Of a stretch of DNA of 64,000 nucleotides, positions 42,818 through 52,522 are shown piece by piece. Origin of the DNA: Methylobacterium frigidaeris (GTDB taxonomy: Bacteria > Pseudomonadota > Alphaproteobacteria > Rhizobiales > Beijerinckiaceae); assembly GCF_022179185.1 (NCBI RefSeq), contig NZ_BPQJ01000017.1, positions 90,035 to 154,034 on the forward strand, read 5' to 3'. The position numbers and the translations under genes are program-made. A model generated the notes under the pieces. It saw only the letters and a list, made by a program, of their open reading frames with translations. It was not told the DNA's origin and made no database searches. Each line of letters begins with the position of its first letter. Position 1 is the first letter of the stretch.

Positions 42818-44368
42818 ATGCCCGATCCCATGCTTTCCCCCTCCGACGACGCGGCCCCGATCCCGACCGGCGTGCCGGGCCTCGATTCCATCCTGGAGGG
42901 GGGCTTTGCTGCCAACCGCGCCCATCTGGTCGAGGGGCGGCCGGGCTCGGGCAAGACCACCCTGGCGCTGCAATTCCTCCTCGACGGGGCGCGGCTCGGC
43001 GAGCGCTGCCTCTACATCACCCTCTCGGAGAGCCGGCGCGAGCTCGCCTCCGTCGCCTCCCGCCACGGCTGGTCGCTCGAGGGCATCGAGATCTTCGAGC
43101 TGGTGCCGCCCGAGCTCAGCCTCGATCCGCGCCAGCAGCAGAGCCTCGTCCACTCCTCCGACCTCGAGCTCGGCGAGACCGTGCGGCTGGCCATCGCGGA
43201 GATCGACCGGGTCAAGCCGCAGCGGGTGGTGTTCGACAGCCTGTCGGAGATCCGCCTGCTGTCGCAGGGCTCGCTGCGCTACCGCCGCCAGGTGCTCGCC
43301 CTGCGCAGCTACCTCCTCATCCACGACACCACCGCGCTCCTCCTCGACGACCTCACCGCCGAGCAGGACGACCTCAACCTGCACAGCCTCTGCCACGCGG
43401 TGTTCCAGCTCGAGCAGCTCGCCCCCCTCTATGGCGGCGAGCGCCGGCGCCTGCGGGTGATCAAGATGCGCGGCACGCATTTCCGCGGCGGCTTCCACGA
43501 CTACGTCATCCGCCGCGGCGGCCTCACGGTGTTCCCGCGCCTGATCGCGGCCGAGCATCACCACGACTACGACATCGACCGCCTCGGCAGCGGCAATCCG
43601 GCCCTCGACGCGCTGCTCGGCGGCGGGCTCGACCGGGGCACCAGCACGATGCTGCTCGGCCCCTCGGGCGTCGGCAAGTCCTCGACCGCCCTCGTCTACG
43701 TGACGGCGGCGCTCGCGCGCGGCGAGCGCGGGCTGATCCTGAGCTTCGACGAGCCGACCGGGATCCTGATGCGCCGGGCCGCCGGCCTCGGCATGGACGT
43801 CGCGGAGGCGGTCGCCGACGGGCGCCTGCGGGTCGAGCAGATCGACCCGGCGGAGGTCTCGCCGGGCGAACTCGCCGCGATGGTGCGCGACGCCGTCGAG
43901 CGCGAGGGCGTGCGCCTGGTGCTGATCGACTCGCTGACCGGCTACCAGAACGCGATGCCGGGCGAGCAGTACCTGCTGCTGCAGATGCATGAGATCCTGA
44001 CCTACCTGAACCAGCAGGGCGTGACGACGCTGCTCGTGCTCGCCCAGCACGGGCTCGTCGGCCAGATGTCGGCGACGGTCGATCTCACCTACCTCAGCGA
44101 CACCGTGGTGCTGTTTCGGTTCTTCGAGGCCGACGGGCACTTGCGCCGGGCGGTGTCGGTGGTCAAGAAGAGGGTGGGGCCGCACGAAGACACCATCCGG
44201 GAACTTCGGATCGACGGAAACGGTTTGCGTGTCGGCGAGCCGCTGGTGGGCTTCCGGGGCGTCCTGACGGGCGTGCCGAGCTACCGCGGCGCGCCCGGCC
44301 GCCTGCTGGCCGAGCGCGAGGAATCCGAGCGGGATCGGCCAGGCCGGGATAGTTATGAGAGAGAGTGA
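42818..44368 (+). CDS. KaiC-like double RecA-domain ATPase (second copy type)
   Basis: The protein has 516 residues and two KaiC domains: IPTGVPGLDSILEGGF with Walker A EGRPGSGKTT (about 40-48), and GNPALDALLGGGL with Walker A GPSGVGKSS (about 285). Walker-B-like strands are VVFDSLSEI and VLIDSLTGY. It differs clearly from the KaiC-like protein at 6804, so they are paralogues and not recent duplicates. It overlaps the kinase gene by 14 bp, implying coupled expression and a joint function. I chose the ATG at 42818 since the upstream frame is Arg/Pro-rich and non-family. Confidence 0.88.
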   Translation: MPDPMLSPSDDAAPIPTGVPGLDSILEGGFAANRAHLVEGRPGSGKTTLALQFLLDGARLGERCLYITLSESRRELASVASRHGWSLEGIEIFELVPPELSLDPRQQQSLVHSSDLELGETVRLAIAEIDRVKPQRVVFDSLSEIRLLSQGSLRYRRQVLALRSYLLIHDTTALLLDDLTAEQDDLNLHSLCHAVFQLEQLAPLYGGERRRLRVIKMRGTHFRGGFHDYVIRRGGLTVFPRLIAAEHHHDYDIDRLGSGNPALDALLGGGLDRGTSTMLLGPSGVGKSSTALVYVTAALARGERGLILSFDEPTGILMRRAAGLGMDVAEAVADGRLRVEQIDPAEVSPGELAAMVRDAVEREGVRLVLIDSLTGYQNAMPGEQYLLLQMHEILTYLNQQGVTTLLVLAQHGLVGQMSATVDLTYLSDTVVLFRFFEADGHLRRAVSVVKKRVGPHEDTIRELRIDGNGLRVGEPLVGFRGVLTGVPSYRGAPGRLLAEREESERDRPGRDSYERE

Positions 44369-45395
44369 TCCTCCGGTCCTGATCCTCGCCCCCGCCGGGC
44401 GCGACGCCGCGGTGGCGGGCACCATCCTGGAGGAGGCGGGTCTGCGCTCGGAGATCTGCGCCGATCTGCCGAGCCTCGTCGCCCGGCTCGATACGGGCAG
44501 CTGCGCGGTCCTGACCGAGGAGGCCCTGCGCGCCTTCGACCGGCACGGGCTCGCCGCCTACCTCGCCGGGCAGGAGCCGTGGTCGGACTATCCCTTCGTG
44601 CTTCTCACCCTGCGGGGCACCCCGCCGGAGGCGCGGCTGATGGAGTCCCTCGGCAACGTCACCCTGCTCGAGCGGCCGTTCCACCCCGCCACCCTGGTCA
44701 CCGCGACCCGCTTCGCCGTGCGTGCGCGGCGGCGCCAGCGCGAGGCGGCGGCCTTCCTGCACGAGCGGCAGCAGACCGCCGAGCGCCAGGCCCTGCTGAT
44801 CCGCGAATTGCATCACCGGGTGAAGAACACGCTGGCCACCGTGCAGGCGCTGCTGGGCGCCTCGGCGCGCGGCGCCACCAGCGTCGACGAGTTCTACCAG
44901 GGCTTCTCGGCCCGGGTGATCTCGCTCGCCAAGACCCACAACCTCCTGACGGAGGATTACTGGCAGATGGCCTCGCTCCAGGAGATGCTGGAGAACGAGC
45001 TCGGCCCCTACAATGACGAGGCCGGCCGGCGCATCGCCCTCGAGGGACCGCATGTCGAGCTCACCGCCGACCTCGCGGTGCCGACCGGCATGGCGATCCA
45101 CGAGCTGACCACCAACGCCGCCAAGCACGGCGCCCTCTCGGTGCCCGAGGGGCGCATCACCGTGGCCTGGTCCGTCGACCAGGGCGAGGCCGGCCGCCGC
45201 CTGCGGCTCGACTGGACCGAGCGCGGCGGCCCGCGCACCACGACGCCGACCCGCAAGGGCTTCGGCTCGACCCTGCTGCAGCGGGTGCTCACCATGCAGT
45301 GCGGCGCCGACATCCGCTTCGACTTCAAGCCGGCCGGCCTGCACTTCCGCATGGAGGCGCCGCTGATCGAGCACCGGACGGTGCCGCACTATTGA
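44355..45395 (+). CDS. HWE-family histidine kinase with pseudo-receiver domain
   Basis: The protein has 346 residues. Residues 1-125 have a receiver-like fold without the phosphorylation aspartate (the site reads VLTEEAL). The kinase core has the phospho-acceptor IRELHHRVKNTLATVQAL (His near 155), the HWE signature HELTTNAAKHGALS and DWTE, and a GFGSTLL glycine motif. HWE kinases are abundant in alphaproteobacteria and often sense light or general stress. Overlap with the KaiC-like gene suggests the ATPase feeds this kinase. Confidence 0.87.
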   Translation: MRESDPPVLILAPAGRDAAVAGTILEEAGLRSEICADLPSLVARLDTGSCAVLTEEALRAFDRHGLAAYLAGQEPWSDYPFVLLTLRGTPPEARLMESLGNVTLLERPFHPATLVTATRFAVRARRRQREAAAFLHERQQTAERQALLIRELHHRVKNTLATVQALLGASARGATSVDEFYQGFSARVISLAKTHNLLTEDYWQMASLQEMLENELGPYNDEAGRRIALEGPHVELTADLAVPTGMAIHELTTNAAKHGALSVPEGRITVAWSVDQGEAGRRLRLDWTERGGPRTTTPTRKGFGSTLLQRVLTMQCGADIRFDFKPAGLHFRMEAPLIEHRTVPHY

Positions 45396-45437
45396 AGATC
45401 CGCCCGATCTGCCTCGGCCTCGCTCACACCGAACAAG

Positions 45438-45470
45438 TCATTCCGGGGCCGGGCAGCGGAGCCCGGGATG
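45438..45470. repeat. single REP-like palindromic element
   Basis: CATTCCGGGGCCGGGCAGCG and a following GAGCCCGGGATG form one half of the dispersed element seen as inverted pairs at 52340-52495 and 57427-57565. It sits between convergent genes and folds into a hairpin. Confidence 0.6.
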
Positions 45471-45556
45471 ATGCGGAGTTTCTGACTTCCGTCTGCAGGA
45501 CCAGGTCTGCTCGACGACTTGGGACGGGCTTTTGACCGAAGCCGAACGAATCCGTA

Positions 45557-46246
45557 TCACGCCGACTCGGGCAGGAGCGCCGCCGCCACTGCCTCGGGGG
45601 TGGGAAACAGGTGGGCCGGCCCCGCGGCGGCGAGCGCCTCCGCCCGGGTGTAGCCCCAGGCCACCGCCCCGAAGGCGAGGCCCGCCCGCGTCGCGGCGTC
45701 GTGGTCGCGCAGCTCGTCGCCGAGGCACAGCACCTGAGTGGGGGAGACGCCGCTGGCCCGCATCACGGCCCGGAACCGCCGCGCCTTGCCGAACAGGGCC
45801 GCGCCGCAGGCGTAACGGTCGATCAGGCCGGCGCTCTCCGGTCCGAGCACCCGGCGCACCACGTCCTCCCGGTTCGAGCTGACGAGCGCCAGATCGAGGC
45901 CGCCGGCCCGCAGGCGGGCGAGCAGGGCGGGGATGCCCGGGAAGAGCGCGAGGTCCGCCGCGTCGCGGGCGGCGAGGCCGCGCATGTGGCGGGCGATCAG
46001 CGGCAGCTTCCAGCCCGGCACGCCCAGGTGCCGCAGCACCGCCCGCGCCTCCAGCGCCCGCAAGGACTCGACCTCGTGCGCGGCCGGCCGGCGGAAGCCG
46101 TAGCGGTCGGCGACGCCGGGGAGCACCCGGGAAAACCACGGGAAGGTGTCGGCGAGGGTGCCGTCGAAGTCGAGGATGACGAGCCGGTAGGGCGGACCGG
46201 GATGGCGGCCCGCAACAGAAGCGCCGGCCCGATCCGTTACCAGCAC
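45557..46246 (-). CDS. HAD-superfamily phosphatase
   Basis: The protein has 229 residues. HAD motifs: DFDGTLADT (nucleophile Asp near residue 24), LVSSN in motif II, a Lys in GKARRF, and LGDELRDHDAA in motif IV. A cap domain fits between (60-130). Relatives dephosphorylate phosphoglycolate or small phosphates. The most likely start is a GTG at 46246, which overlaps the upstream gene's end by 10 bp, so the two may be coupled. Confidence 0.8.
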   Translation of the reverse strand: MLVTDRAGASVAGRHPGPPYRLVILDFDGTLADTFPWFSRVLPGVADRYGFRRPAAHEVESLRALEARAVLRHLGVPGWKLPLIARHMRGLAARDAADLALFPGIPALLARLRAGGLDLALVSSNREDVVRRVLGPESAGLIDRYACGAALFGKARRFRAVMRASGVSPTQVLCLGDELRDHDAATRAGLAFGAVAWGYTRAEALAAAGPAHLFPTPEAVAAALLPESA

Positions 46247-47085
46247 ACGCGGGGCAGCCGGCGCTTCCAGCGCTGGCCGATGCGCAGGTCCTCGTCGCCG
46301 GTGCGGCGCTTCACCCGCGGGCGGACCTCGCCGGCCCGGGTCTCGCCGTCGTCGGAGGTGTCCGGCGCGGACCCGGCCTTCGGCAGTTCGGTCCTGGGCA
46401 GCTCGATCCGGTCCTGGGACCTGGGTGCGGCCGGCACGGTGATCGGCGCAGGGGTCTGGATCGGAGCCTCGTCGGGCCAATCCTCGGGCCACACGAAGGC
46501 CGGGCGCGGGCCGGCGGTGCGGCGGGGGGCGGCGGGCGCAGCGGCGCGGTAGCGGCGGACCCGGGGCAGCTTGGGCTCAGGCTCGGGTGCGAGCTCCGGC
46601 TCCGGCTCGGGCTCCGGCGGGGCGATCAGGCTCGGGAGGACGCGCTTGGCAGGTGCGACATCCTTGGCGGGGGCCGCGTCCTTGGCGGGCGCGGCCTCCT
46701 TGGCCGCGAGGGCCTTGTCGGACGGCTTGTCGGCGGGAGCCTTGGTGAAGATCGGCAGGTCCGGCGGATCGAAGCGGCCGGACTTGGTGGCGGCGGCGGC
46801 CTCCTCCAGGAGGCCGGTGCCGGCCCAGAGGTTGCGGCCGGGAGAGGAGGGCCGGTTCTCGGGCTCGCCCGTGGCGGGGGCGCTTGCCGACAGCGTCGAC
46901 GGGCTCGCCGGGGATTTGAACAGGCCCTCCGCCGGATGGGGCAGACCCGCCGAGGGCTTGTTCATGCCCGCCGTCGGCTTGATGGCGGGGCGCTCGCTCT
47001 GGGGCCGCTCGCCGTCGGGCAGGGGGGAGGTGCGGCTGCGCTTGATCTCGACCGTGAATGACGGTCTCGCGCGGTGGCGCGTCAT
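46237..47085 (-). CDS. disordered Pro/Ala/Lys/Glu-rich protein of unknown function
   Basis: The protein has 282 residues. The ends look conserved in style (FTVEIKRSR near the start; RIGQRWKRRLPRVCW at the end), while the middle is low complexity: KDAAPAKDVAPAK repeats and a PEPEPEPELAPEPEP run. There is no signal peptide. Basic termini with an acidic middle could bind nucleic acid or act as a scaffold. The end overlaps the HAD gene start. Confidence 0.6.
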   Translation of the reverse strand: MTRHRARPSFTVEIKRSRTSPLPDGERPQSERPAIKPTAGMNKPSAGLPHPAEGLFKSPASPSTLSASAPATGEPENRPSSPGRNLWAGTGLLEEAAAATKSGRFDPPDLPIFTKAPADKPSDKALAAKEAAPAKDAAPAKDVAPAKRVLPSLIAPPEPEPEPELAPEPEPKLPRVRRYRAAAPAAPRRTAGPRPAFVWPEDWPDEAPIQTPAPITVPAAPRSQDRIELPRTELPKAGSAPDTSDDGETRAGEVRPRVKRRTGDEDLRIGQRWKRRLPRVCW

Positions 47086-47323
47086 TGAATGTCCTGAAGC
47101 GATCTGTTCGGAATCAGTCGCCCGCGGCCATGCGCGCGGGCACGATCCTCACTTAGGATGGGTGACAGGGATTGTCCATGCCAAGAATTGATAAAGTCTC
47201 AACGGAGGTCACACTGACGGCATCGCGATGGTCTCGCGCCCGCCAGAACAATGCCGGCGCGAGCTTTGACACAATCGTGTCCCAGTCGTCGCCCGAATCG
47301 CGGCGTCGGCGGGAGGGCCGCGC

Positions 47324-48067
47324 GTGAACGTCTTCGTGCTCACCGGGGCCGGGATCTCGGCCGAGAGCGGGCTCGGCACCTTCCGGGATCCGGGCGGGCT
47401 GTGGCGGCGGTTCGATCCGATGCGGCTCGCCACGCCCGAGGCCTTCGCCGAGGCGCCGGAGGAGGTCCACGCCTTCTACAACCTGCGCCGGCAGGGGGTG
47501 CGGGCGGCGGTGCCCAACGCCGCCCACGCGGCGCTCGCGCGCCTGGAGGCGGGCCTCACCGCCCGCGGCGGCCGGCTCTTCCTCTGCACCCAGAACGTCG
47601 ACGACCTGCACGAGCGCGCCGGCGCCCGGGCGGTCATCCACATGCACGGCGAGCTGATGCGGGCGCGCTGCACCGCCTGCGGCGCGGGCCGCCCCTGGGC
47701 GGACGACCTCGCCGTCGACACGGCCTGCCCGGCCTGCGGGCGGCGGGGCGGGATGCGCCCGGACGTGGTCTGGTTCGGCGAGGTGCCGCTCCACCTCGAC
47801 GCCATCGCGGAAGCCCTCGACGACTCCGACCTGTTCGTCGCCATCGGCACCTCCGGGGCGGTCTACCCGGCGGCGGGCTTCGTGGCGCGGGCGCGGGCGG
47901 CCGGGATCCCGACCCATGAGATCAACCTCGCCCCGTCCGACACGGCCGGCCTGTTCATGAAGGCCACCTACGGCCCGGCCACGCAGGCGGTGCCGGACTT
48001 CGTGGACGGTCTCCTGCGGGAGGTCGGCGGCGAGATCAGCGGCGAGATCAGCGGATGGACACCTTGA
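47324..48067 (+). CDS. cobB: NAD-dependent deacylase (sirtuin)
   Basis: The protein has 247 residues. Sirtuin motifs: LTGAGISAESGL, FRDPGGLWR, the catalytic His in HMHGEL, CTQNVDDLHERAG, and GTSGAVYPAAGF. Zinc cysteines lie in CTACGAG and CPACG. The start is a GTG at 47324. The 3' end carries a 12-bp tandem duplication (GGCGAGATCAGC twice at 48029-48052) encoding GEIS repeats, and the last 20 bp overlap the stop region of the convergent gene. Confidence 0.92.
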   Translation: MNVFVLTGAGISAESGLGTFRDPGGLWRRFDPMRLATPEAFAEAPEEVHAFYNLRRQGVRAAVPNAAHAALARLEAGLTARGGRLFLCTQNVDDLHERAGARAVIHMHGELMRARCTACGAGRPWADDLAVDTACPACGRRGGMRPDVVWFGEVPLHLDAIAEALDDSDLFVAIGTSGAVYPAAGFVARARAAGIPTHEINLAPSDTAGLFMKATYGPATQAVPDFVDGLLREVGGEISGEISGWTP

Positions 48068-48578
48068 CGTCGAGATTGGTGGCCGAGCCGTCGGGGTTGA
48101 TGATGAGCATCCGGTAGGCGTCGAGCCCCTCGTAGCCCTCGGCGGCCTCGAAGATCATCTTCAGGCCCTCGACCTTGCGGGCGTTGCAGGAGGCGAGCGG
48201 CGAGGAGGGGGCGTAGCGCGGGAAGGACGGCTCGGCGACGAACCGCACGCTGCCGTGCTTCGGCCCCTCGACGAGGCGGGCCACCACCGGCCCCTGGGCC
48301 GAGCAGTCCGGAAACAGGCTGGTGAAGAAGCCGATGGCCCGGGCCTCGTTCATCGGAACGACCCGGAAGAAGGGCGTCGCCGGGAGCGCCGGGAAACCGC
48401 CCGGAGCCGGCGCGGCGGGCGGTGCCTCCGGCGGGGCCGGCGCAGGTGTCGGCGCAGGTGCGGGAGCCGGAGCGGGAACCGGCTGCGCCGGCGCGCCGGC
48501 GCAGGGCAGGGCGGCGAGGCCGGCGAGTGCCCCGGCCCACCACGGGGTGGCGCGGTGCGGGCGCTTCGGAGACGGCAT
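48048..48578 (-). CDS. secreted protein with proline-rich linker
   Basis: The protein has 176 residues from the ATG at 48578 (a TTG lies 12 bp upstream). Signal peptide-like hydrophobic stretch (WWAGALAGLAALPCAGAPA), then a Pro/Ala linker (PAPAPAPTPAP), then a compact domain with FFTSLFPDCSAQGPVVARLVE and RKVEGLKMIFEAAEGYEGLDAYRMLI. Two cysteines in the domain could form a disulfide. Function unknown. Confidence 0.65.
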   Translation of the reverse strand: MPSPKRPHRATPWWAGALAGLAALPCAGAPAQPVPAPAPAPAPTPAPAPPEAPPAAPAPGGFPALPATPFFRVVPMNEARAIGFFTSLFPDCSAQGPVVARLVEGPKHGSVRFVAEPSFPRYAPSSPLASCNARKVEGLKMIFEAAEGYEGLDAYRMLIINPDGSATNLDVKVSIR

Positions 48579-48620
48579 GGACGGCGTCAAGGGCGCTCCT
48601 GGTGCTTCGGGGTATCCCGC

Positions 48621-50486
48621 TCAGGGGGCGTAGGCGCTGGCGGCGGCCGGCAGGGCCGTGGGCGGCAGCGTGCGGGCGGCCAGCGGCCGGAGGCTCGGGC
48701 GCAGCCACGGTCCCTCGATGGCGAAGCTCCCGCCCGCCCGTCCGTCGGGCCCGGGCTCGATCCGGGCCTCGGCGCCCAGGCGCCGCTCGGCGAGGAAGAT
48801 CCGGCCGCCGAGGCTCGCGGTGAGCGCCGTGCCGCGGAGCTGGCCCTGGCCGATCTCGGCGACGCCGTCGCTCACCGTCAGGCTGACCCGGGCGCGCTCG
48901 AAATGGGTGCGGCCGCCCCGGCGCAGGGCGGCGGCGGCGGCCTCGGGCCGCTGGACGAGGTCGGCGAAGTTCAACCCTAGGATCTCCCCGCCCTCGACCG
49001 TGGCGGCGGCCCGGCCGGCGAGGCGCCCGACGAGGTCGGCGAGGCTCGATCCGGCGCCGTCGAGGGCGACCGATCCTTGCGCCCGGCCGAGGATCCAGCG
49101 CGGCCAGCCGAGATCGGCGAAGAGGCCGCCGAGATCGACCCGGTCGACGCTGCCCTGGAGCCGGGCATCGAGGCCGGCGGGCAGGGCCGCGAGCGCCGCC
49201 CGGCCCTTGACGGTGCCGCCCTGCACGGTGGCCCGTCCCAGCGTCGCCTCCACGGCGCCGTCGCGCACCAGGAGGCCGGCGGCGACGTCCTGCGCCTCCA
49301 CCGGGCCGAGGCGGGCGGAGGCCGCGGAGAGGCGCAGGTCGAGGTCGCCGCTCGTGAGCCCGTCGAGGGCGAGCGGAGCGCGGCTCCAGGCAGCGCCGGG
49401 CGCCACGTCGGGCATCAGGCCCGAGAGGTCGAGCCGCTCGGCCGCGAGCGTGCCGGTGAGGCTGAGCCGCCCCCGCACCAGGGCGGCGGCGCCCGCGCCC
49501 TCGAGCTGGCTGCCGCCGACCCGCACCCGGATCTCGGGCCATTCCACCCCGCCGGGGCGGGCGAGGAAGCGCCCGTCGAGGCTCACCGGGCCGGCGAGAG
49601 CCGCGGGGCCGGGCGCGATCCCGAGCCAGGCCAGGGTGCCGGGCAGGGCGGAGGTGGCGAAGCGGCTCTGGCCGGACAGGCGCGGGCCCGCAGTCTCGGT
49701 CTCCCTCGGGGAGGCCTCCGCCGACACGTTCTTCGACGTTTCCCTCGACGTGTCCTTGACCCAGGCCAGGCTGCCCTCGATCTCGGCGCTGCCCGCCACC
49801 GGGGCGCCGCTTCCTGCCGCACCCGCTCCGTTCCAGGTCAGGGCGGCGACGACGGGGCTCTCGGCGCCGGCCGCGAGCTCGCGCGGGCGCAGGCCCGACA
49901 GGGTCAGGGTCGCCGGCACGTCGCGCCAGGTGAAGGCGGCCGAGAGGTCCAGGCCGGCGGCCGGCCGCGGCCAGTTCGCCACCAGGTTGAGGCCGGTGAC
50001 TGTCTCGATGTGGCCGGTGCGGGGATCGCGCCCGGTCAGCGTCGCATCGACGAGGACGAGGCGGCGCAGGTGCCGGCCCCGGCCGGCGGCGACCCGGGCG
50101 GCGAGGCGGGCCGCCGGCTCGGCCCAGTCGTCGCTCGCGCCCGAAGGCAGGGCGATCCGGGCCCGTTCGAGGACGAGGCCGGTGATGTCGGCCCGGCCGG
50201 CGAGGAGCCCGGCGAGGCCGAGCTGCACCTGCAGCCCCTCGCTCGCGACGAGGTCGTGGCCGCCGCGGCGCAGCCGCACCCCGGAGAAGGTCAGGCGCGG
50301 GGCCGGGAGCAGCGTCAGGGTGGCGGGGCCGGCGACCGCGAGGCCGAGGCCATAGCGGCGCGCCAGGTCCCGCTCCGCGAAGGCCGCCGCCCGCGGGGCG
50401 GCGATCGTCCAGGACAGGGAGGCGCCCGCGACCGCGAGCGCCGCGACGGCGGCGCCGCTCAGGGCCAGGGTGGTTCGGCGCGACAT
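48621..50486 (-). CDS. AsmA-family protein
   Basis: The protein has 621 residues. A single N-terminal membrane helix (TTLALSGAAVAALAVAGASLSW) is followed by a long beta-rich region with GLGLAVAGPATLTLLPAPRLTFSGVRL near the start and an AsmA C-terminal domain (LDARLQGSVDRVDLGGLFADL; VEGGEILGLNFADLVQRPEAAAAAL). Such proteins bridge inner and outer membrane and move phospholipid or affect outer membrane assembly. The ATG at 50486 places the helix at the N-terminus. Confidence 0.85.
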   Translation of the reverse strand: MSRRTTLALSGAAVAALAVAGASLSWTIAAPRAAAFAERDLARRYGLGLAVAGPATLTLLPAPRLTFSGVRLRRGGHDLVASEGLQVQLGLAGLLAGRADITGLVLERARIALPSGASDDWAEPAARLAARVAAGRGRHLRRLVLVDATLTGRDPRTGHIETVTGLNLVANWPRPAAGLDLSAAFTWRDVPATLTLSGLRPRELAAGAESPVVAALTWNGAGAAGSGAPVAGSAEIEGSLAWVKDTSRETSKNVSAEASPRETETAGPRLSGQSRFATSALPGTLAWLGIAPGPAALAGPVSLDGRFLARPGGVEWPEIRVRVGGSQLEGAGAAALVRGRLSLTGTLAAERLDLSGLMPDVAPGAAWSRAPLALDGLTSGDLDLRLSAASARLGPVEAQDVAAGLLVRDGAVEATLGRATVQGGTVKGRAALAALPAGLDARLQGSVDRVDLGGLFADLGWPRWILGRAQGSVALDGAGSSLADLVGRLAGRAAATVEGGEILGLNFADLVQRPEAAAAALRRGGRTHFERARVSLTVSDGVAEIGQGQLRGTALTASLGGRIFLAERRLGAEARIEPGPDGRAGGSFAIEGPWLRPSLRPLAARTLPPTALPAAASAYAP

Positions 50487-50806
50487 CGCTCTCCGGCTGC
50501 CGGCGTGGACGAGAACTCGTGCGCCCCCCCGGGCCGCCGCTCCGGCCGGCCTTGTCGGGCCCGCCGGCGGCATACGCCTTCCCCGATCCCCTATAATCCC
50601 TCGCGCGCGGCTTGTCTCCCCGGCAGGGTTTTCCCGCCGGCCGGGATTTCCACCCGCGGTGCTTCCTCCCGCAGTGGGAGATTTTCCTCGCGCCGCCCGG
50701 TGGTGTGGCGGCGCAACGATGCTAAACAGGGCGGCGAGGCGCCGCATCCGTGCGGGAACGAGGGCGATCGAGCCCCGGCGGCACCAGTAATTTGGGGAAA
50801 CGAGGG

Positions 50807-51562
50807 ATGAAGAAGGTATACCCCGACGCCACGGCCGCCCTGGCGGGCGTCCTGCGGGACGGCATGACGATCATGGCCGGCGGCTTCGGCCTCTGCGGCA
50901 TTCCCGACGTCCTCATCGACGCGGTGCGCGAGAGCGGCGCCAAGAACCTCACGGTCATCTCGAACAATGCCGGCATCGACGGCGTCGGCCTCGGCGTGCT
51001 GCTCGAGACGCGCCAGATCGCCAAGATGATCTCGTCCTATGTCGGCGAGAACAAGACCTTCGCCAAGCAGTACCTCGCCGGCGAGCTCGAGATCGAGTTC
51101 AACCCGCAGGGCACGCTGGCCGAGCGCATCCGCGCCGGCGGCGCCGGCGTCCCGGCCTTCTTCACCAAGACCGGCGTCGGCACCCTGATCGCCGAGGGCA
51201 AGGAGACCCGGGAGTTCGACGGCGAGACCTACGTGATGGAGCGCGGCCTGTTCGCCGACGTCTCGCTGGTCCATGCCTGGAAGGGCGACACGGAAGGCAA
51301 CCTCGTCTACCGGAAGACCGCCCGCAACTTCAATCCGATGATGGCCTCGGCCTCGCGCATGACCATCGCGCAGGTCGAGCACCTGGTGAAGCCGGGCGAG
51401 ATCGACCCCGACCACATCATCACGCCCGGCGTGTTCGTGAAGCGGATGATCCACGTCCCGAACGCCCAGAAGCGCATCGAGCAGCGCACCACCCGCAAGC
51501 GCAGCGAGGCCGCGCCGAACGCCGAGCCCGCGCCCGCCCCGACGGGCGGCGGCGCCATCTAA
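50807..51562 (+). CDS. scoA: succinyl-CoA:3-ketoacid CoA-transferase subunit A
   Basis: The protein has 251 residues. Family 1 CoA-transferase alpha subunit: MTIMAGGFGLCGIPDVLIDAV, NNAGIDGVGLGVLLE, GAGVPAFFTKTGVGTLIAEGKE and SLVHAWKGDTEGNLVYRKTARNFNP. With subunit B it activates acetoacetate, allowing ketone-body or PHB turnover. The C-terminus has a 20-residue Ala/Pro extension. The ATG at 50807 has GGGAAACGAGGG ahead of it. Confidence 0.95.
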   Translation: MKKVYPDATAALAGVLRDGMTIMAGGFGLCGIPDVLIDAVRESGAKNLTVISNNAGIDGVGLGVLLETRQIAKMISSYVGENKTFAKQYLAGELEIEFNPQGTLAERIRAGGAGVPAFFTKTGVGTLIAEGKETREFDGETYVMERGLFADVSLVHAWKGDTEGNLVYRKTARNFNPMMASASRMTIAQVEHLVKPGEIDPDHIITPGVFVKRMIHVPNAQKRIEQRTTRKRSEAAPNAEPAPAPTGGGAI

Positions 51563-51583
51563 CGAGCGAGAGAGGAGACCCCC

Positions 51584-52249
<666 letters not shown>

Positions 52250-52258
52250 GGATGATGT

Positions 52259-52495
52259 GATCCCGGGGCTGCGGCCCCGGGATCATGACGGGCGTCGCTG
52301 ACGTCTTTTTTCGCTTCTCGCGCCAGTCTTTCCACCCTCAGGGTCATTCCGGGGCCGCGCAGCGGAGCCCGGAATCCAGACACGCAGGTCGCTCCGAAAA
52401 GAGCGGGACGCGGCTCGCTTCGTTTTGCATCACCTGCGGTTCTGGATCCCGGGCTCTCGCCTTCGGCGAGCCCCGGGATGACGCGGAGGGTGTGA
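52259..52495. repeat. palindromic intergenic repeat cluster after scoB
   Basis: An 11-bp perfect hairpin (GATCCCGGGGC / GCCCCGGGATC, 52259-52284) is followed by an inverted pair of REP-like halves: CATTCCGGGGCCGCGCAGCG with GAGCCCGGAATCC (52345-52378), and TGGATCCCGGGCTC with GAGCCCCGGGATGAC (52442-52491). The same halves occur at 45438 and 57427-57565, so this is a dispersed family. Transcripts from scoB may end here. Confidence 0.7.
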
Positions 52496-52522
52496 GAACC
52501 GCCTTCGACGATCTCTGAGTTT

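Noticed and set aside
52259..52284. Perfect hairpin after scoB as an intrinsic terminator
   Set aside because: The stem is perfect but there is no T-tract, and it belongs to the palindromic repeat cluster; kept as a repeat.
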